A stretch of 44,215 nt of DNA from an uncultured Eubacterium sp. (GTDB lineage Bacteria > Bacillota > Clostridia > Lachnospirales > Lachnospiraceae): positions 16,081-60,295 of the forward strand of contig CAJTLS010000017.1 of assembly GCA_910577295.1 (NCBI GenBank), given 5' to 3'. Shown here piece after piece: positions 35,711-43,969 of this stretch. The notes below the pieces were generated by a model that was not told the origin of the DNA, made no database searches, and worked only from the letters and a program-made list of their open reading frames with translations. The number at the start of each line of letters is the position of its first letter. Within the stretch, counting starts at the first letter, position 1. The position numbers and the translations under genes are program-made.

Positions 35711-38128
35711 ATGAATAAAAGAAAGTGGATTTTGTTTTTGGCGCTGTTTGTGATGGAAGTTGTACTGCTGGTTTCGGGAATGGGGATGATATCAAATGGC
35801 AGTCTATCCATTACCATTTTGCAAATTCCGGTCATATTGGCAACTGTCACTTTGGGGCTGCCCTATGGAATGATTCTTGGATTCACATTTGGGATTGGGA
35901 CAATGCTTATTACATCAAGGTATGGACCGGAAACATTAGATCATTTGTTTGCAAACCCACTTCTGTCGATTATCCCGCGGTTGATGCTGGTGCTTGTGAC
36001 GTGGTTTGTATATCGGGTAATAAAAAGGGCGGTAAATGATCATACGCTGTCTTCAGAGTGTATTGCCGGCGGTGGAGCTGCTTTTGCAGGCACGATTACC
36101 AATACATTTTTAGTTACATTTTCTTTGTGTATTATCTACCCGGATATGATGTTTGGGGAGAGTGTGGAAAAGTCTGTGTATGTGGAGGGATTTGTCAACA
36201 TTATTGGGGCGAATACGTCAATGGAGCTTTGCGTGACAGTGGTGCTCGCGTCAATTTTCCTGTTCTTTTGGAAGAAAAAAGAACTGCAGGGATCCGAATT
36301 AAGACAGTGTCCATTGCGAAAAATATTCCAAAAGTGGCTTATTCTGTTTATGTCTGGCAGTTTTTTGGTAACGATATTCTGTACCTATCAGGTGCAGACA
36401 AATCAGGCTGAAAAAGATGCGGAGAATTATTTGGATATGATTCTGGCAGATACTGCCGGCAGGGAAGAAGCGGATGATGCTCGTGGGGTGTCCATGTCAT
36501 TACTCGCAGACAGCAGTATACTGCTGACGGTGAAAGATGGAATCATCATAAATGGAGGAATGGAAGGGGTGATAGGAAAGAGTCTGGAAGAAGCTGGATT
36601 TACAGATATTAATATGGAAAATGAGGGATTTTCAGCCGTGCTGACGGGAAGTACCTATTATTGTAAGGCTGTCTCATCTGGAGGCGTAGTTCGGATAGGA
36701 ATGTTACGGGCGGATGACGTGTATTTTAGCCGGAATGAAACGGCGTTTCTGTTGCTGCTCCTTAATTTTGTAATCATCGTCCTTACCTATCTTTTTATCT
36801 CAAAATTATTGCAAGATAATGTGATAAAACATATATACCATGTAAACGAATCCCTTTCTACGATACAGAGTGGAAATTTGGATGAAATCGTGGAGATCAG
36901 GAATAATAAGGAATTTTCTGTTTTATCGGATGGCATCAATGCGACAGTACGTGTATTAAAGGATACGATGGAAGAAGTAGCCGCTAAAATGAATCAGGAA
37001 ATGGAATTTGCCAGAGAAATACAGCATTCCGTACTTCCCGTTGCCGAACACGTTGCGCCGGAATGGAAAGAGTATGAGATACTTGGTAGGATGGATGCTG
37101 CCAGAGAGGTTGGAGGGGATTTTTATGATTATTTTCTCATTGGGGATAACAGGCTCGGAATTGTAATTGCGGATGTGTCAGGAAAAGGTGTGCCAGCAGC
37201 GTTATTTATGATGACAGCTAAGGCATTGCTTAAAAATCTGGTTCTGAGCGGGGAAAGTCCGGCGGAAGCATTGGAACTTGCCAATACGCAGCTATGTGAG
37301 AATAATGAGGTCGGAATGTTTGTGACGGTATGGCTCGGTGTGCTGGATTTTGACATTGGCGAACTTACTTTTGCCAACGCCGGACATAACCCGCCGTTGT
37401 TAAAGACATGCGGTGGAGAATTTTCCTATATGGATCATAGAATCTATAAGCGGAGTATTATGCTCGGCATCAGAGAGGGCATTTCCTATCAGAATAACCG
37501 GATTATTTTGGGCAGAGGCGATATTCTTTATCTTTATACGGATGGTGTGACGGAGGCGAATAACAGCAAACATGAGCTTTATGGCGAGGAACGCCTGAAA
37601 CGGTGTTTGGAATGTCATTATGAATGTTCTCAAGAGAAACTGCTGCAGGTTATTCGTGCAGATATTGACGATTTTTCAGGGGAGGCGGAGCAGTTTGATG
37701 ATATTACGATGGTGGTTCTGAAAATGAATGTGCAATGGCAGGAATTGGCGGTGGAGGCGGTCTATGAGAATACGGCAAAACTCGCTGCATTTGTGGAAGA
37801 AAACCTGCCGGAGGAGTGCAGCATGAAAACCCGTCATCAGATTGCTGTGGCGTTTGATGAAATCTATTCCAATGTAGTAAAATACAGCAGGGCAAAACAA
37901 TTCGTGCTGCGGCTTGGCATTTTGAAAGATATGGTCTGTCTGGAGTTTATCGATGATGGGATACCATTTAATCCAATGGAACGCGAAGAACCGGATTTGA
38001 AAGTGGCAAAAGAAGATAGAACGATTGGCGGTTTGGGGCTGTTTGTGGTCAAGCAGACAATGGATTTTGTGGATTATCAGTTCAGGGATCAGAAAAACAG
38101 ATTTTCTGTCAGGAAAAAGTTTATATGA
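35711..38128 (+). CDS. Membrane SpoIIE-type PP2C phosphatase with HATPase domain
   Basis: This 805-residue protein has about six transmembrane helices at the N-terminus (1-200), two more helices near 223-245 and 345-365 flanking an external sensor-like region, and a HAMP-like linker. The SpoIIE/PP2C phosphatase domain (about 440-650) keeps the metal-binding motifs GGDFYDYF, DVSGKGVPAALF, YTDGVTEA and FDDIT. A C-terminal anti-sigma-type HATPase domain (about 665-805) has FDEIYSNVVKYS, DDGIPFNP and GGLGLFVVKQ. Such proteins control STAS proteins by phosphorylation state. Kinase and phosphatase on one chain, next to the STAS gene, suggest a self-contained switch. Its AGGAGG is unusually far (14 bases) from the ATG. 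The input signal is unknown. Confidence 0.9.
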   Translation: MNKRKWILFLALFVMEVVLLVSGMGMISNGSLSITILQIPVILATVTLGLPYGMILGFTFGIGTMLITSRYGPETLDHLFANPLLSIIPRLMLVLVTWFVYRVIKRAVNDHTLSSECIAGGGAAFAGTITNTFLVTFSLCIIYPDMMFGESVEKSVYVEGFVNIIGANTSMELCVTVVLASIFLFFWKKKELQGSELRQCPLRKIFQKWLILFMSGSFLVTIFCTYQVQTNQAEKDAENYLDMILADTAGREEADDARGVSMSLLADSSILLTVKDGIIINGGMEGVIGKSLEEAGFTDINMENEGFSAVLTGSTYYCKAVSSGGVVRIGMLRADDVYFSRNETAFLLLLLNFVIIVLTYLFISKLLQDNVIKHIYHVNESLSTIQSGNLDEIVEIRNNKEFSVLSDGINATVRVLKDTMEEVAAKMNQEMEFAREIQHSVLPVAEHVAPEWKEYEILGRMDAAREVGGDFYDYFLIGDNRLGIVIADVSGKGVPAALFMMTAKALLKNLVLSGESPAEALELANTQLCENNEVGMFVTVWLGVLDFDIGELTFANAGHNPPLLKTCGGEFSYMDHRIYKRSIMLGIREGISYQNNRIILGRGDILYLYTDGVTEANNSKHELYGEERLKRCLECHYECSQEKLLQVIRADIDDFSGEAEQFDDITMVVLKMNVQWQELAVEAVYENTAKLAAFVEENLPEECSMKTRHQIAVAFDEIYSNVVKYSRAKQFVLRLGILKDMVCLEFIDDGIPFNPMEREEPDLKVAKEDRTIGGLGLFVVKQTMDFVDYQFRDQKNRFSVRKKFI

Positions 38129-38154
38129 AAGAGATATGGAGGTAATGTGGTAAA

Positions 38155-38454
38155 ATGCAGATTACAAAAAATTTATTTGAAGGAACTCTGACGGTGCAGA
38201 TTGATGGAAGGATTGACACAACAACGGCACCGACGTTAGAGGGGGAATTAAAGCATTCCGTAACAAATGAGATAAAGGTACTTGTCTTTGATTTTGAAAG
38301 AGTGGAATATATGTCGTCTGCCGGAATACGAGTTATTATGGCAGTGGATAAAGTGATGGGGCGACAGGGAGAGATGAAGCTTATTCATGTAAATGAGGAA
38401 ATCATGGAAATGTTTGAGATTACAGGACTGGCAGACTTTTTGATGATTGAATAA
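38155..38454 (+). CDS. STAS-domain anti-sigma factor antagonist
   Basis: This 99-residue single STAS domain has the phosphorylation motif YMSSAGIRVIM; the Ser before Ala-Gly is the expected phosphate acceptor. GGAGG lies 11 bases upstream. It should be phosphorylated by an RsbW-like HATPase kinase, probably the last domain of the preceding protein, and dephosphorylated by the PP2C domain of the same protein. Its target (a sigma factor regulator or the exporter itself) is not encoded nearby. Confidence 0.93.
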   Translation: MQITKNLFEGTLTVQIDGRIDTTTAPTLEGELKHSVTNEIKVLVFDFERVEYMSSAGIRVIMAVDKVMGRQGEMKLIHVNEEIMEMFEITGLADFLMIE

Positions 38455-38471
38455 GAATGTGGTGGATACAA

Positions 38472-38642
38472 ATTTGAAGTATTTTGAGTCAGTAACAATA
38501 GAAGTTGAATATGATTTCATAGATGAAGATACCTCTGAATGGGGGTAAATTTGCTCTTTGTCTGGAGGCGAAAGATGTAGTACTATCAGAAGAGATTATA
38601 CCCAGTTCCACAGAAAAAATGAGAATATCTAGTTGTATTTGA
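38472..38642 (+). pseudogene. Chimeric remnant joining pieces homologous to 7.27-7.38 kb and 7.70-7.74 kb
   Basis: Bases 38472-38580 match 7268-7380 of the Big2/CBM-like gene (TTTGAAGTATTTTGAGTC, GCTCTTTGTCTGGA) with scattered changes and a frameshift near 38535. Bases 38579-38614 match 7703-7738 exactly or nearly so. The frame then ends at TGA 38640. It is a fossil, without start site, right after the exporter operon. It suggests a former full copy here that lost most of its length. Confidence 0.65.
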
Positions 38643-38810
38643 GCGTTTAAAAATTGTCGATTTCTGTCATAGAATGTTAATTTCTGCCAAAGATATTGAT
38701 GGAAACTTATTTATGATGTAACATTCAGGGTGGCCATACTAATACAGAGGGGAGTATTGGTATGACTGCCTGCATAAAGAAAGGAGACTAACTATGAGTA
38801 TAACGGGAGT

Positions 38811-39302
38811 GTGCATTCTTTTAAGAGTTACTCTGCAATGCCGTACACAAAGGCAGAAGTAGCGGGATTCTCAAATCTGTTTAGACCATATAAGACATAT
38901 GATTCTAAGGGATACAATGTTTCTGATAATAGTATAAACATTGCAGTTGGAGATGTATATGATTTAGGGAATGGTAAAAAGGTTATTGTAGAAAACAATA
39001 AGATGAAGGGAATCGGAGTTACCAATGATAATAAGGATATATATCATTTTAATGTGTTTTTAAGCGGATTAGATTCCTTAATGCGGGTTGCTGACCAGAT
39101 TGGTTTTTCGTCTTTACTTGACGAGGAAAGCACACCAATGATATTAGATTTTCTGCAAAAGCGTGGAGTAGATACGACTAGAGAATTTATTGTAAATGGT
39201 ACCAAAATGGAGGTCGTGAATGGTAAAATTGTGGAGGTTGGAAATACACATGTAGTACCAAATTCCATTTTTGAAAAAGCTTTAAAACGCTACGAAAAGT
39301 GA
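38811..39302 (+). pseudogene. Unknown small protein gene, probably frameshifted near its start
   Basis: The open frame from GTG 38811 gives 163 residues, beginning HSFKSYSAMPYTKAEVAGF. I do not recognise the family, and no signal peptide or membrane segment is seen. A proper start signal lies upstream: AAAGGAG and ATG 38794, but in another frame. Adding one A in the ATAACGGG run (38800-38807) would give MSINGSVHSFKSYS and join the two. So a single-base deletion has probably separated the gene from its start. Alternatively GTG 38811 is used, with the weak GGGAG before it. Confidence 0.5.
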
Positions 39303-39376
39303 ATGTATCAGCCGTTAGCAACTAGAAGTCCTTATTTAGATAGTCTGGAACAACTATAGAAAACTAAAGTTGTTTT

Positions 39377-39475
39377 TCCTGTATTGTATAGAGTTTCATA
39401 TCCTAAAGAGAAATGTATCCTATGATGGTTATACCAGTGTACATAAGGAATTAAATAAATTGTTTCATTGACGGT
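39377..39475 (-). pseudogene. C-terminal remnant of an IS3-family transposase
   Basis: On the minus strand the frame reads VNETIYLIPYVHWYNHHRIH followed by FSLGYETLYNTG. This matches the end of IS3-family OrfB transposases (pattern YIxWYNxxRIHxSLGYxTPxEY). Only about 33 codons are recognisable and no other transposase part or terminal repeats are visible. It is a decayed insertion sequence. Confidence 0.65.
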
Positions 39476-39691
39476 CAAACTGGTTTCTGTTATAATTCTT
39501 ATATCAGTATTCAGTTTGTATTCGTACAGACACAGTGTAGCAGGTAAATTCATAGTGTCATTTGCATGAAATATTGCAGATGGCACTTTTTTTGTTTTTA
39601 CAATTCAATATTGGACAATAAGCAGTGCTCGTTTCGCTGGCTTTTGATATATAACAAGTCGGATTACCGTCAAAAGAAAGAAAAATGCATT

Positions 39692-39826
39692 ATGCAGAAT
39701 GTATTCAAAGACAGTTACTGCACAACCTTTGGTTCCTATGAGCAGATGCTTGATTACCACAGGAACCAGTCAGTAAAAAGCAGGTGGCAGCGGAGTAAGG
39801 CCAGAGGGATAATGATACTTCTGTAA
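39692..39826 (+). CDS. Possible 44-residue hypothetical protein of a mobile element
   Basis: ATG 39692 has only a poor purine-rich site (AAAGAAAG). The product is basic toward its end (QSVKSRWQRSKARG) and carries no known motif. Its place just before an excisionase remnant suggests an accessory gene of an integrative element, but it may equally be non-coding debris. Confidence 0.2.
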   Translation: MQNVFKDSYCTTFGSYEQMLDYHRNQSVKSRWQRSKARGIMILL

Positions 39827-39861
39827 AACGCAGCCCGGCCACAGTGAAGGCGGGGAGATGA

Positions 39862-40047
39862 AATTTTTATGGATTTGTTCGCTGCAGGCATCAGGAAGAG
39901 GCGGCTGCTTATAGCAATATTGGATTTAACAAAATAGATGAACTGGCAAAGACAACACGGTGTCCTTTCGTGTTGTATGTGGGACGAAAGAAACTAATTA
40001 AACGGAAAGAGTTTGAACGGTTTATCAGTGAAAATGTTGAATTGTAA
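39862..40047 (+). pseudogene. Remnant of a Tn916-type excisionase
   Basis: From 39892 the frame reads QEEAAAYSNIGFNKIDEL, then CPFVLYVGRKKLIKRKEF and ends ISENVEL at TAA 40045-40047. This is the winged-helix excisionase family of Tn916-like elements (EEAxxYxxIGxNKI... VGxRKLIKRKxFExFI). The frame opens after a stop at 39859-39861 without any start codon, so the N-terminus has been lost. It belongs with the broken integrase 1.5 kb downstream. Confidence 0.65.
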
Positions 40048-40118
40048 ATCAGGAATTAAAATATCCAATTAGCAATAATAAGAGTCTTAATGCCAAAAAA
40101 AAGTAAATATGGTTTTGT

Positions 40119-40149
40119 CAGGCGGTCTGTTTTATAGATCGCCTGTTTT
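40119..40149 (+). terminator. Terminator after the excisionase remnant
   Basis: CAGGCGGTC (40119-40127) pairs with GATCGCCTG (40137-40145; one G-T wobble) around a TGTTTTATA loop and is followed by TTTTA. The rest of 40048-40249 shows nothing else. Confidence 0.6.
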
Positions 40150-40249
40150 AATGAAAAAAGAAAATGACAGAAAAATTGATCTGCGGTATAATAATGATAT
40201 AGATTCATTCGATGAAAGAAGCTCAGGAATGAAAGGTGGTAAGTGTGTT

Positions 40250-41317
40250 ATGGCACATCAGGATAAGGAAAACGAGATAGAGGCAGCAGGCAGGAAATTG
40301 CAGATACGCAATAGTACCGTTGATTTTCTTGTGTTTACAAAGGATGCAGGAGAAGATGGAATTGAGGTGCGGGTGCAGAACCATGATGTCTGGCTGACAC
40401 AGAAGGCAATCGCACAGCTTTTTGACGTAGAAAGAAGTGTAGTTACAAAGCATTTAAAAAATATCTTTGAAAGTGGGGAATTATCAGAGGAATCAGTTTG
40501 TGCAAAATTTGCACAAACTGCAGATGATGGAAAGACATATCAATACAAATTTTATTCCCTGTCAGCCATTATTGCGGTGGGATATCGGACGAACTCTACC
40601 AGGGCGACGCAATTTCGCCAGTGGGCGACAAAGGTATTAGATACTTTTACAAAGCAGGGATATATGCTGGATAAAGAGCGTTTGATTAATGGTCAGATTT
40701 TTGATGAAGATTATTTTGAGCATTTAATTTCCGAGATTCAGGAAATTCGTGCCAGTGAAAGACGTTTTTATCAGAAGATTACAGATATCTATGCGACAGC
40801 GGTTGATTATTCTCTGGACAGCCAGATAACCAGAGATTTTTTTGCTACCGTTCAAAATAAAATGCACTATGCGGTGCATGGAAATACTGCAGCAGAGGTA
40901 ATCGTAGATAGGGCAGACCATAACAAAGAACATATGGGGCTGACTACATGGAGAAATGCGCCAAAAGGCAAGATTGTAAAGGCGGATGTATCTGTAGCAA
41001 AGAATTATCTTTCCGCGGAAGAAATGCAGGAACTGAATGAGATTGTCACGATGTACCTTGATTATGCGACCAGACAGGCAAGGCGGCATATTCCGATGAC
41101 AATGGAGGATTGGGCTTCCAAGTTGGATGCTTTTCTGCAGTTCAATGATGCAGAGGTGTTGCAGGACAAGGGAAAGGTGACGGCAGCGATTGCGAAGGCA
41201 TTTGCAGAGAGCGAGTTTGAAAAATATCGGGTTATTCAGGATCAGTTGTATCAAAGTGACTTTGACCGGCTGATGGAGGCTGCAAGCAGTAATGAAAAAT
41301 TAAAGGTAGAGTGGTAA
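40250..41317 (+). CDS. RhuM-family protein
   Basis: ATG 40250 follows AAAGGTGG; the frame is open further up to 40109 but without signals. The product has 355 residues. It matches the RhuM family (PF13310, described as virulence protein because of a Salmonella pathogenicity-island gene): EVRVQNHDVWLTQKAIAQLF is the diagnostic N-terminal segment, a probable DNA-binding helix-turn-helix (VERSVVTKHLKNIFESGEL) follows, then YSLSAIIAVGYRTNSTRATQFRQWA and a helical C-terminus. Members are common on genomic islands and near defence loci of gut Firmicutes. Biochemical function is not established. It is the best-preserved gene of this island. Confidence 0.9.
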   Translation: MAHQDKENEIEAAGRKLQIRNSTVDFLVFTKDAGEDGIEVRVQNHDVWLTQKAIAQLFDVERSVVTKHLKNIFESGELSEESVCAKFAQTADDGKTYQYKFYSLSAIIAVGYRTNSTRATQFRQWATKVLDTFTKQGYMLDKERLINGQIFDEDYFEHLISEIQEIRASERRFYQKITDIYATAVDYSLDSQITRDFFATVQNKMHYAVHGNTAAEVIVDRADHNKEHMGLTTWRNAPKGKIVKADVSVAKNYLSAEEMQELNEIVTMYLDYATRQARRHIPMTMEDWASKLDAFLQFNDAEVLQDKGKVTAAIAKAFAESEFEKYRVIQDQLYQSDFDRLMEAASSNEKLKVEW

Positions 41318-41318
41318 A

Positions 41319-41396
41319 ATGAAAAAGATTCTAGAGTGGATTGCAGGACATAAAAAATTATTGTTATTTATCGCCTATGGATTTGGATGGATGTGA
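41319..41396 (+). CDS. 25-residue hydrophobic small ORF after the RhuM gene
   Basis: ATG 41319 starts one base after the RhuM stop codon and has AAAGGTAGAGTGG upstream. The product has a Lys-rich start (KKILEWIAGHKK) and a short hydrophobic run, then stops at TGA. It resembles the beginning of a small single-pass membrane protein cut short. It is probably translated, but may be a fragment. The region 41397-41574 shows no gene. Confidence 0.35.
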   Translation: MKKILEWIAGHKKLLLFIAYGFGWM

Positions 41397-41574
41397 TAAT
41401 TGTGTTGCTTATATGCTAGAAGGTAATACTTATATAAAAGCAGGGGAAAGTAAAAATCTGTATATTGAATTTAGATAGGAATTGCATGATGATGTGAGTT
41501 ATAATTCAGATAATTATAGAAATTTAATATTTTACTTTTAAGCCTTTGTATGGTACACTCTAAGGTGGTGTTAA

Positions 41575-42517
41575 GGCTCTTTTGGCAGAAAGGAGCTAGG
41601 CGTAGGAATAAGCCAGAGGTTAGATGAATTCTATGTCAGTAGGTACACTACAAAACATGGAAAGCGTAGACAAAAATTATTCCGAAAATTACAAGAGTGC
41701 AGACAGTGGTTGGCAGATTCACAATATCAAGATGAACATAGTAATTTGAATTTTCCGGAGGAAATGACTGTTAAAGTATGGTTTGACTACTGGATTAGCA
41801 TGAGGAAAAGAATTGCATTATACGATATGTTGGATTATGCATATCAAAATGATGTGATTATGAAAAATCCATTTAATGGTATGGTAAAGTTTGATATCGG
41901 AAAGCCCTCCCGAAAGAAAGAGGCATTAACTCTGGATCAGCAGAGGAAATTTGTAAAAGGTATTGAGAGAAATGCATATGAGAATCAATACAAATTTTTG
42001 TTACAGACTGGTCTTCGGACAGGGGAACTTGTAGGTTTGAAATGGGCAGATATAGATTTTGCAAATCGAACAATGATGATTAACCGTTCTATGGAGTATC
42101 GCTATAGTGTTGGCGAATGGAGAGTAGGAGAGCCAAAAAGCAAATCCGGCTACCGAACCATTCCGTGACTGATGAGGCGATTGAAATATTGAAACGGTAG
42201 AAACAGAAAAATGCAGGGTTCAAAATTATTCCTATGGAATGGGCAGAGTTTGTAAAAAAGGCGCTCCTGTAAAGAATAGCACTTATGACACTATGTTGTT
42301 TAAATTATGTGAGAAAATAGGGATCCCCAAATTTTCGATGCATGTGTTGCGTCATACCTTTGCAACCCGTTGCATTGAAGCTGGTATGAAACCAAAGATG
42401 CTACAGACGATTTTGGGGCATTCTAACATTGGTATCACAATGAATTTATATGTTCGTACAACAGAAGATGAGAAACAAAAGAAAATTGAAATGATTGCAG
42501 CACTCAAGGTAGTGTAA
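41575..42517 (+). pseudogene. Broken Tn916-like tyrosine integrase
   Basis: The first frame (from 41575, no start codon) gives an arm-binding-like start (GISQRLDEFYVSRYTTKHGK), then QECRQWLADSQYQDEHSN and WFDYWISMRKR. It then jumps directly to IALYDMLDYAYQNDVIMKNP, so the core-binding domain has lost roughly 55 residues near base 41808. The catalytic part continues with TGLRTGELVGLKW to GYRTIP, where a one-base loss at about 42165 creates TGA; a nonsense TAG (42198) and another shift follow. From 42239 the end of the enzyme is readable again: HVLRHTFATRC, LGHSNIGITMNLYV. All catalytic residues can be traced, but the gene cannot make an active protein. Confidence 0.85.
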
Positions 42518-42576
42518 TATCTGAACCATGTAGCTCGAAAACATTCGTTTTCTCGCTCGCCTGCTTTACCAACTAA

Positions 42577-42632
42577 AATTTCAAATAGATATTTTCGCTC
42601 ATGCAAGCATGGCTCAAATCTATTTTGAAATT
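42577..42632. repeat. Compound inverted repeat after the integrase remnant
   Basis: AATTTCAAATAGAT (42577-42590) pairs with ATCTATTTTGAAATT (42618-42632, one extra T). Inside lies a second dyad, CATGC AA GCATG. It can form a long hairpin or cruciform. It may be the transcription end of the integrase gene or part of the element's end. Confidence 0.6.
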
Positions 42633-42644
42633 ATGAGTGGTTAA

Positions 42645-42670
42645 GATTGGTACGTAAATTGGTACGTAAC
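42645..42670 (+). repeat. Tandem direct repeat GGTACGTAA
   Basis: ATTGGTACGTAA occurs twice in a row with a 12-base period (first copy at about 42646, second at about 42658). Short direct repeats near a tyrosine integrase are often integrase arm-binding sites, so this may mark an old attachment region. Confidence 0.4.
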
Positions 42671-42724
42671 CCAACCTTGAGAATGCGAAAACTTTATAAA
42701 ATAAAGGAATTTTAGAAGGAGAAA

Positions 42725-42776
42725 AATCCTCTCCTCGCCGGAGGCTCGGATTTTGCTTCGCAAAACAAGGAGGATT
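42725..42776. repeat. Foldable element with nested hairpin
   Basis: AATCCTC (42725-42731) pairs with GAGGATT (42770-42776). Inside, TTTTGC TTC GCAAAA (42751-42765) is a perfect hairpin and CTCCTCGCCGGAG a smaller one. From 42518 to 43090 I see no gene; this and the two repeats before it are the only structure. Confidence 0.4.
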
Positions 42777-43090
42777 AGAAAAATGAAACTAGGCATAGTA
42801 ATTTGTATGCTGGTTTTATAGATTTCCCTATATCTCCATAAAATCCTTTGAAAGCCCATGAATACTGGCATGTGTGGCTTTGGTACTCTGATATATTTCC
42901 ATATGGATTCATATAGGTTTTTTGAAAAATGGTGCACTAGATGGTGCACAATGGAGCACTGATAATATTACCATAAGCCCTGATACAAGTAGAAAGAAAA
43001 TAATGGATATGAAAACCATCAATCTTGATAGTAGTAAAAGGTTGGTGTTTTTTCTTTTCATAAAAAGAAAAAACAAAAGGAAATTGGAAA

Positions 43091-43119
43091 TTGATAAATC
43101 ACATGGAATTTAGTATACT
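43091..43119 (+). promoter_or_regulatory. Promoter of the PIN-domain gene pair
   Basis: TTGATA (43091-43096), a 17-base spacer and TATACT (43114-43119) lie 15 bases upstream of ATG 43134, with TGAGGAG in between. Confidence 0.6.
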
Positions 43120-43133
43120 GTAAATGAGGAGAG

Positions 43134-43616
43134 ATGAAAATGCGAAAATTAAAAGTTTATTTGGACACATCTGTTATTAGTCATTTGATGCAGGAAGATG
43201 TTCCGGAAAAGATGGCTGATACATTGCAATTATGGGAATTGTTCCGTGAAGGAATGTATGATGTTTACCTGTCTACCGTTACATTGGAGGAAGTATCTGC
43301 ATGTCCGGAACCTAAAAGAAGCCAGTTGAGGGAATATATGGCACAGATTTCGTATACGACTTTGGACATAACCAATGAAGCGTTAAGTGTTGCACAGAAA
43401 ATGATTGACTTAGGGATTCTGACACCAAAGAGTTATGATGACTGTCAGCATATAGGAGCAGCCGTTGTGAATGATTGTGATTGCATTATTTCGTGGAATT
43501 TTAAACATATTGTAAATATTAAAACTATTCATGGGATAAGGGCGATAACAAATTTAGAAGGTTATAAAAATATAGATATCCTTAGTCCAACGGTATTGTT
43601 AGAAAGTGAGGGATGA
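43134..43616 (+). CDS. PIN-domain protein (putative VapC-like ribonuclease toxin)
   Basis: This 160-residue protein starts at ATG 43134 or 43140, both close to TGAGGAG. The PIN fold is indicated by VYLDTSVISHL near the start (first acidic residue Asp11), an acidic TLEEVSACPEP segment, PKSYDDCQHIGAAVVNDCDCIISWNFKHI (third and fourth acidic positions, with the typical SWNFKH). PIN enzymes are metal-dependent ribonucleases, often toxins of type II toxin-antitoxin pairs. The small gene overlapping its end would be the partner, though in most VapBC pairs the antitoxin comes first. The four acidic residues look complete. Confidence 0.85.
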   Translation: MKMRKLKVYLDTSVISHLMQEDVPEKMADTLQLWELFREGMYDVYLSTVTLEEVSACPEPKRSQLREYMAQISYTTLDITNEALSVAQKMIDLGILTPKSYDDCQHIGAAVVNDCDCIISWNFKHIVNIKTIHGIRAITNLEGYKNIDILSPTVLLESEG

Positions 43617-43618
43617 TT

Positions 43619-43792
43619 ATGGAGAAACCAGTTCTCAGTCCTGATTTTACGATTGATGATATCCATAAGCTGCGGGAATATAATTATTATCTCACAAAAG
43701 ATATGACCCCGCAGGAACGTATGGATTATTACAATAAGAAGGGCAGGGCATTTCAGCAGGAGATAGAGGAAAGTAAGCTGCAGAAAGTATAA
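43619..43792 (+). CDS. Small partner of the PIN protein (possible antitoxin)
   Basis: GAGGG and two in-frame ATG codons (43613 and 43619) lie at the end of the PIN gene, so the two are translationally coupled. The 57-residue product begins MEKPVLSPDFTIDDIHKLRE and has MTPQERMDYYNKKG in the middle, ending in a charged helix. I know this kind of short protein only as a frequent neighbour of PIN genes in Clostridia; an antitoxin role is inferred from the overlap. No DNA-binding motif is obvious. Confidence 0.7.
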   Translation: MEKPVLSPDFTIDDIHKLREYNYYLTKDMTPQERMDYYNKKGRAFQQEIEESKLQKV

Positions 43793-43909
43793 TTAAATAT
43801 GTCATGGCTAGGATTACTGGTTGGAGTTTTTTCTTGTTGCTCTGTCATGTATTCTCATAAAATGAAAAGTGAATTGGATTTTCGGTTCATAATATCAGGA
43901 GGTACGATA

Positions 43910-43969
43910 ATGACAATAATAGAAAATGTAAAAGGTATCATGGTGGGTACGGGCATTTCTGGGAATTAG
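43910..43969 (+). CDS. 19-residue ORF with strong ribosome site, probably a truncated gene start
   Basis: AGGAGGT lies 7 bases before ATG 43910. The frame encodes only MTIIENVKGIMVGTGISGN and stops inside the 5' arm of the tRNA-like sequence. It looks like the start of a larger gene cut by a rearrangement. The region 43793-43900 holds nothing else. Confidence 0.25.
   Translation: MTIIENVKGIMVGTGISGN

Noticed and set aside
42645..42670. Tandem repeat considered as a CRISPR array
   Set aside because: There are only two short adjacent units without spacers, and no cas gene in the window.
42922..43113. 63-codon frame upstream of the PIN gene
   Set aside because: It has no ribosome site or domain and covers the promoter of the PIN gene.
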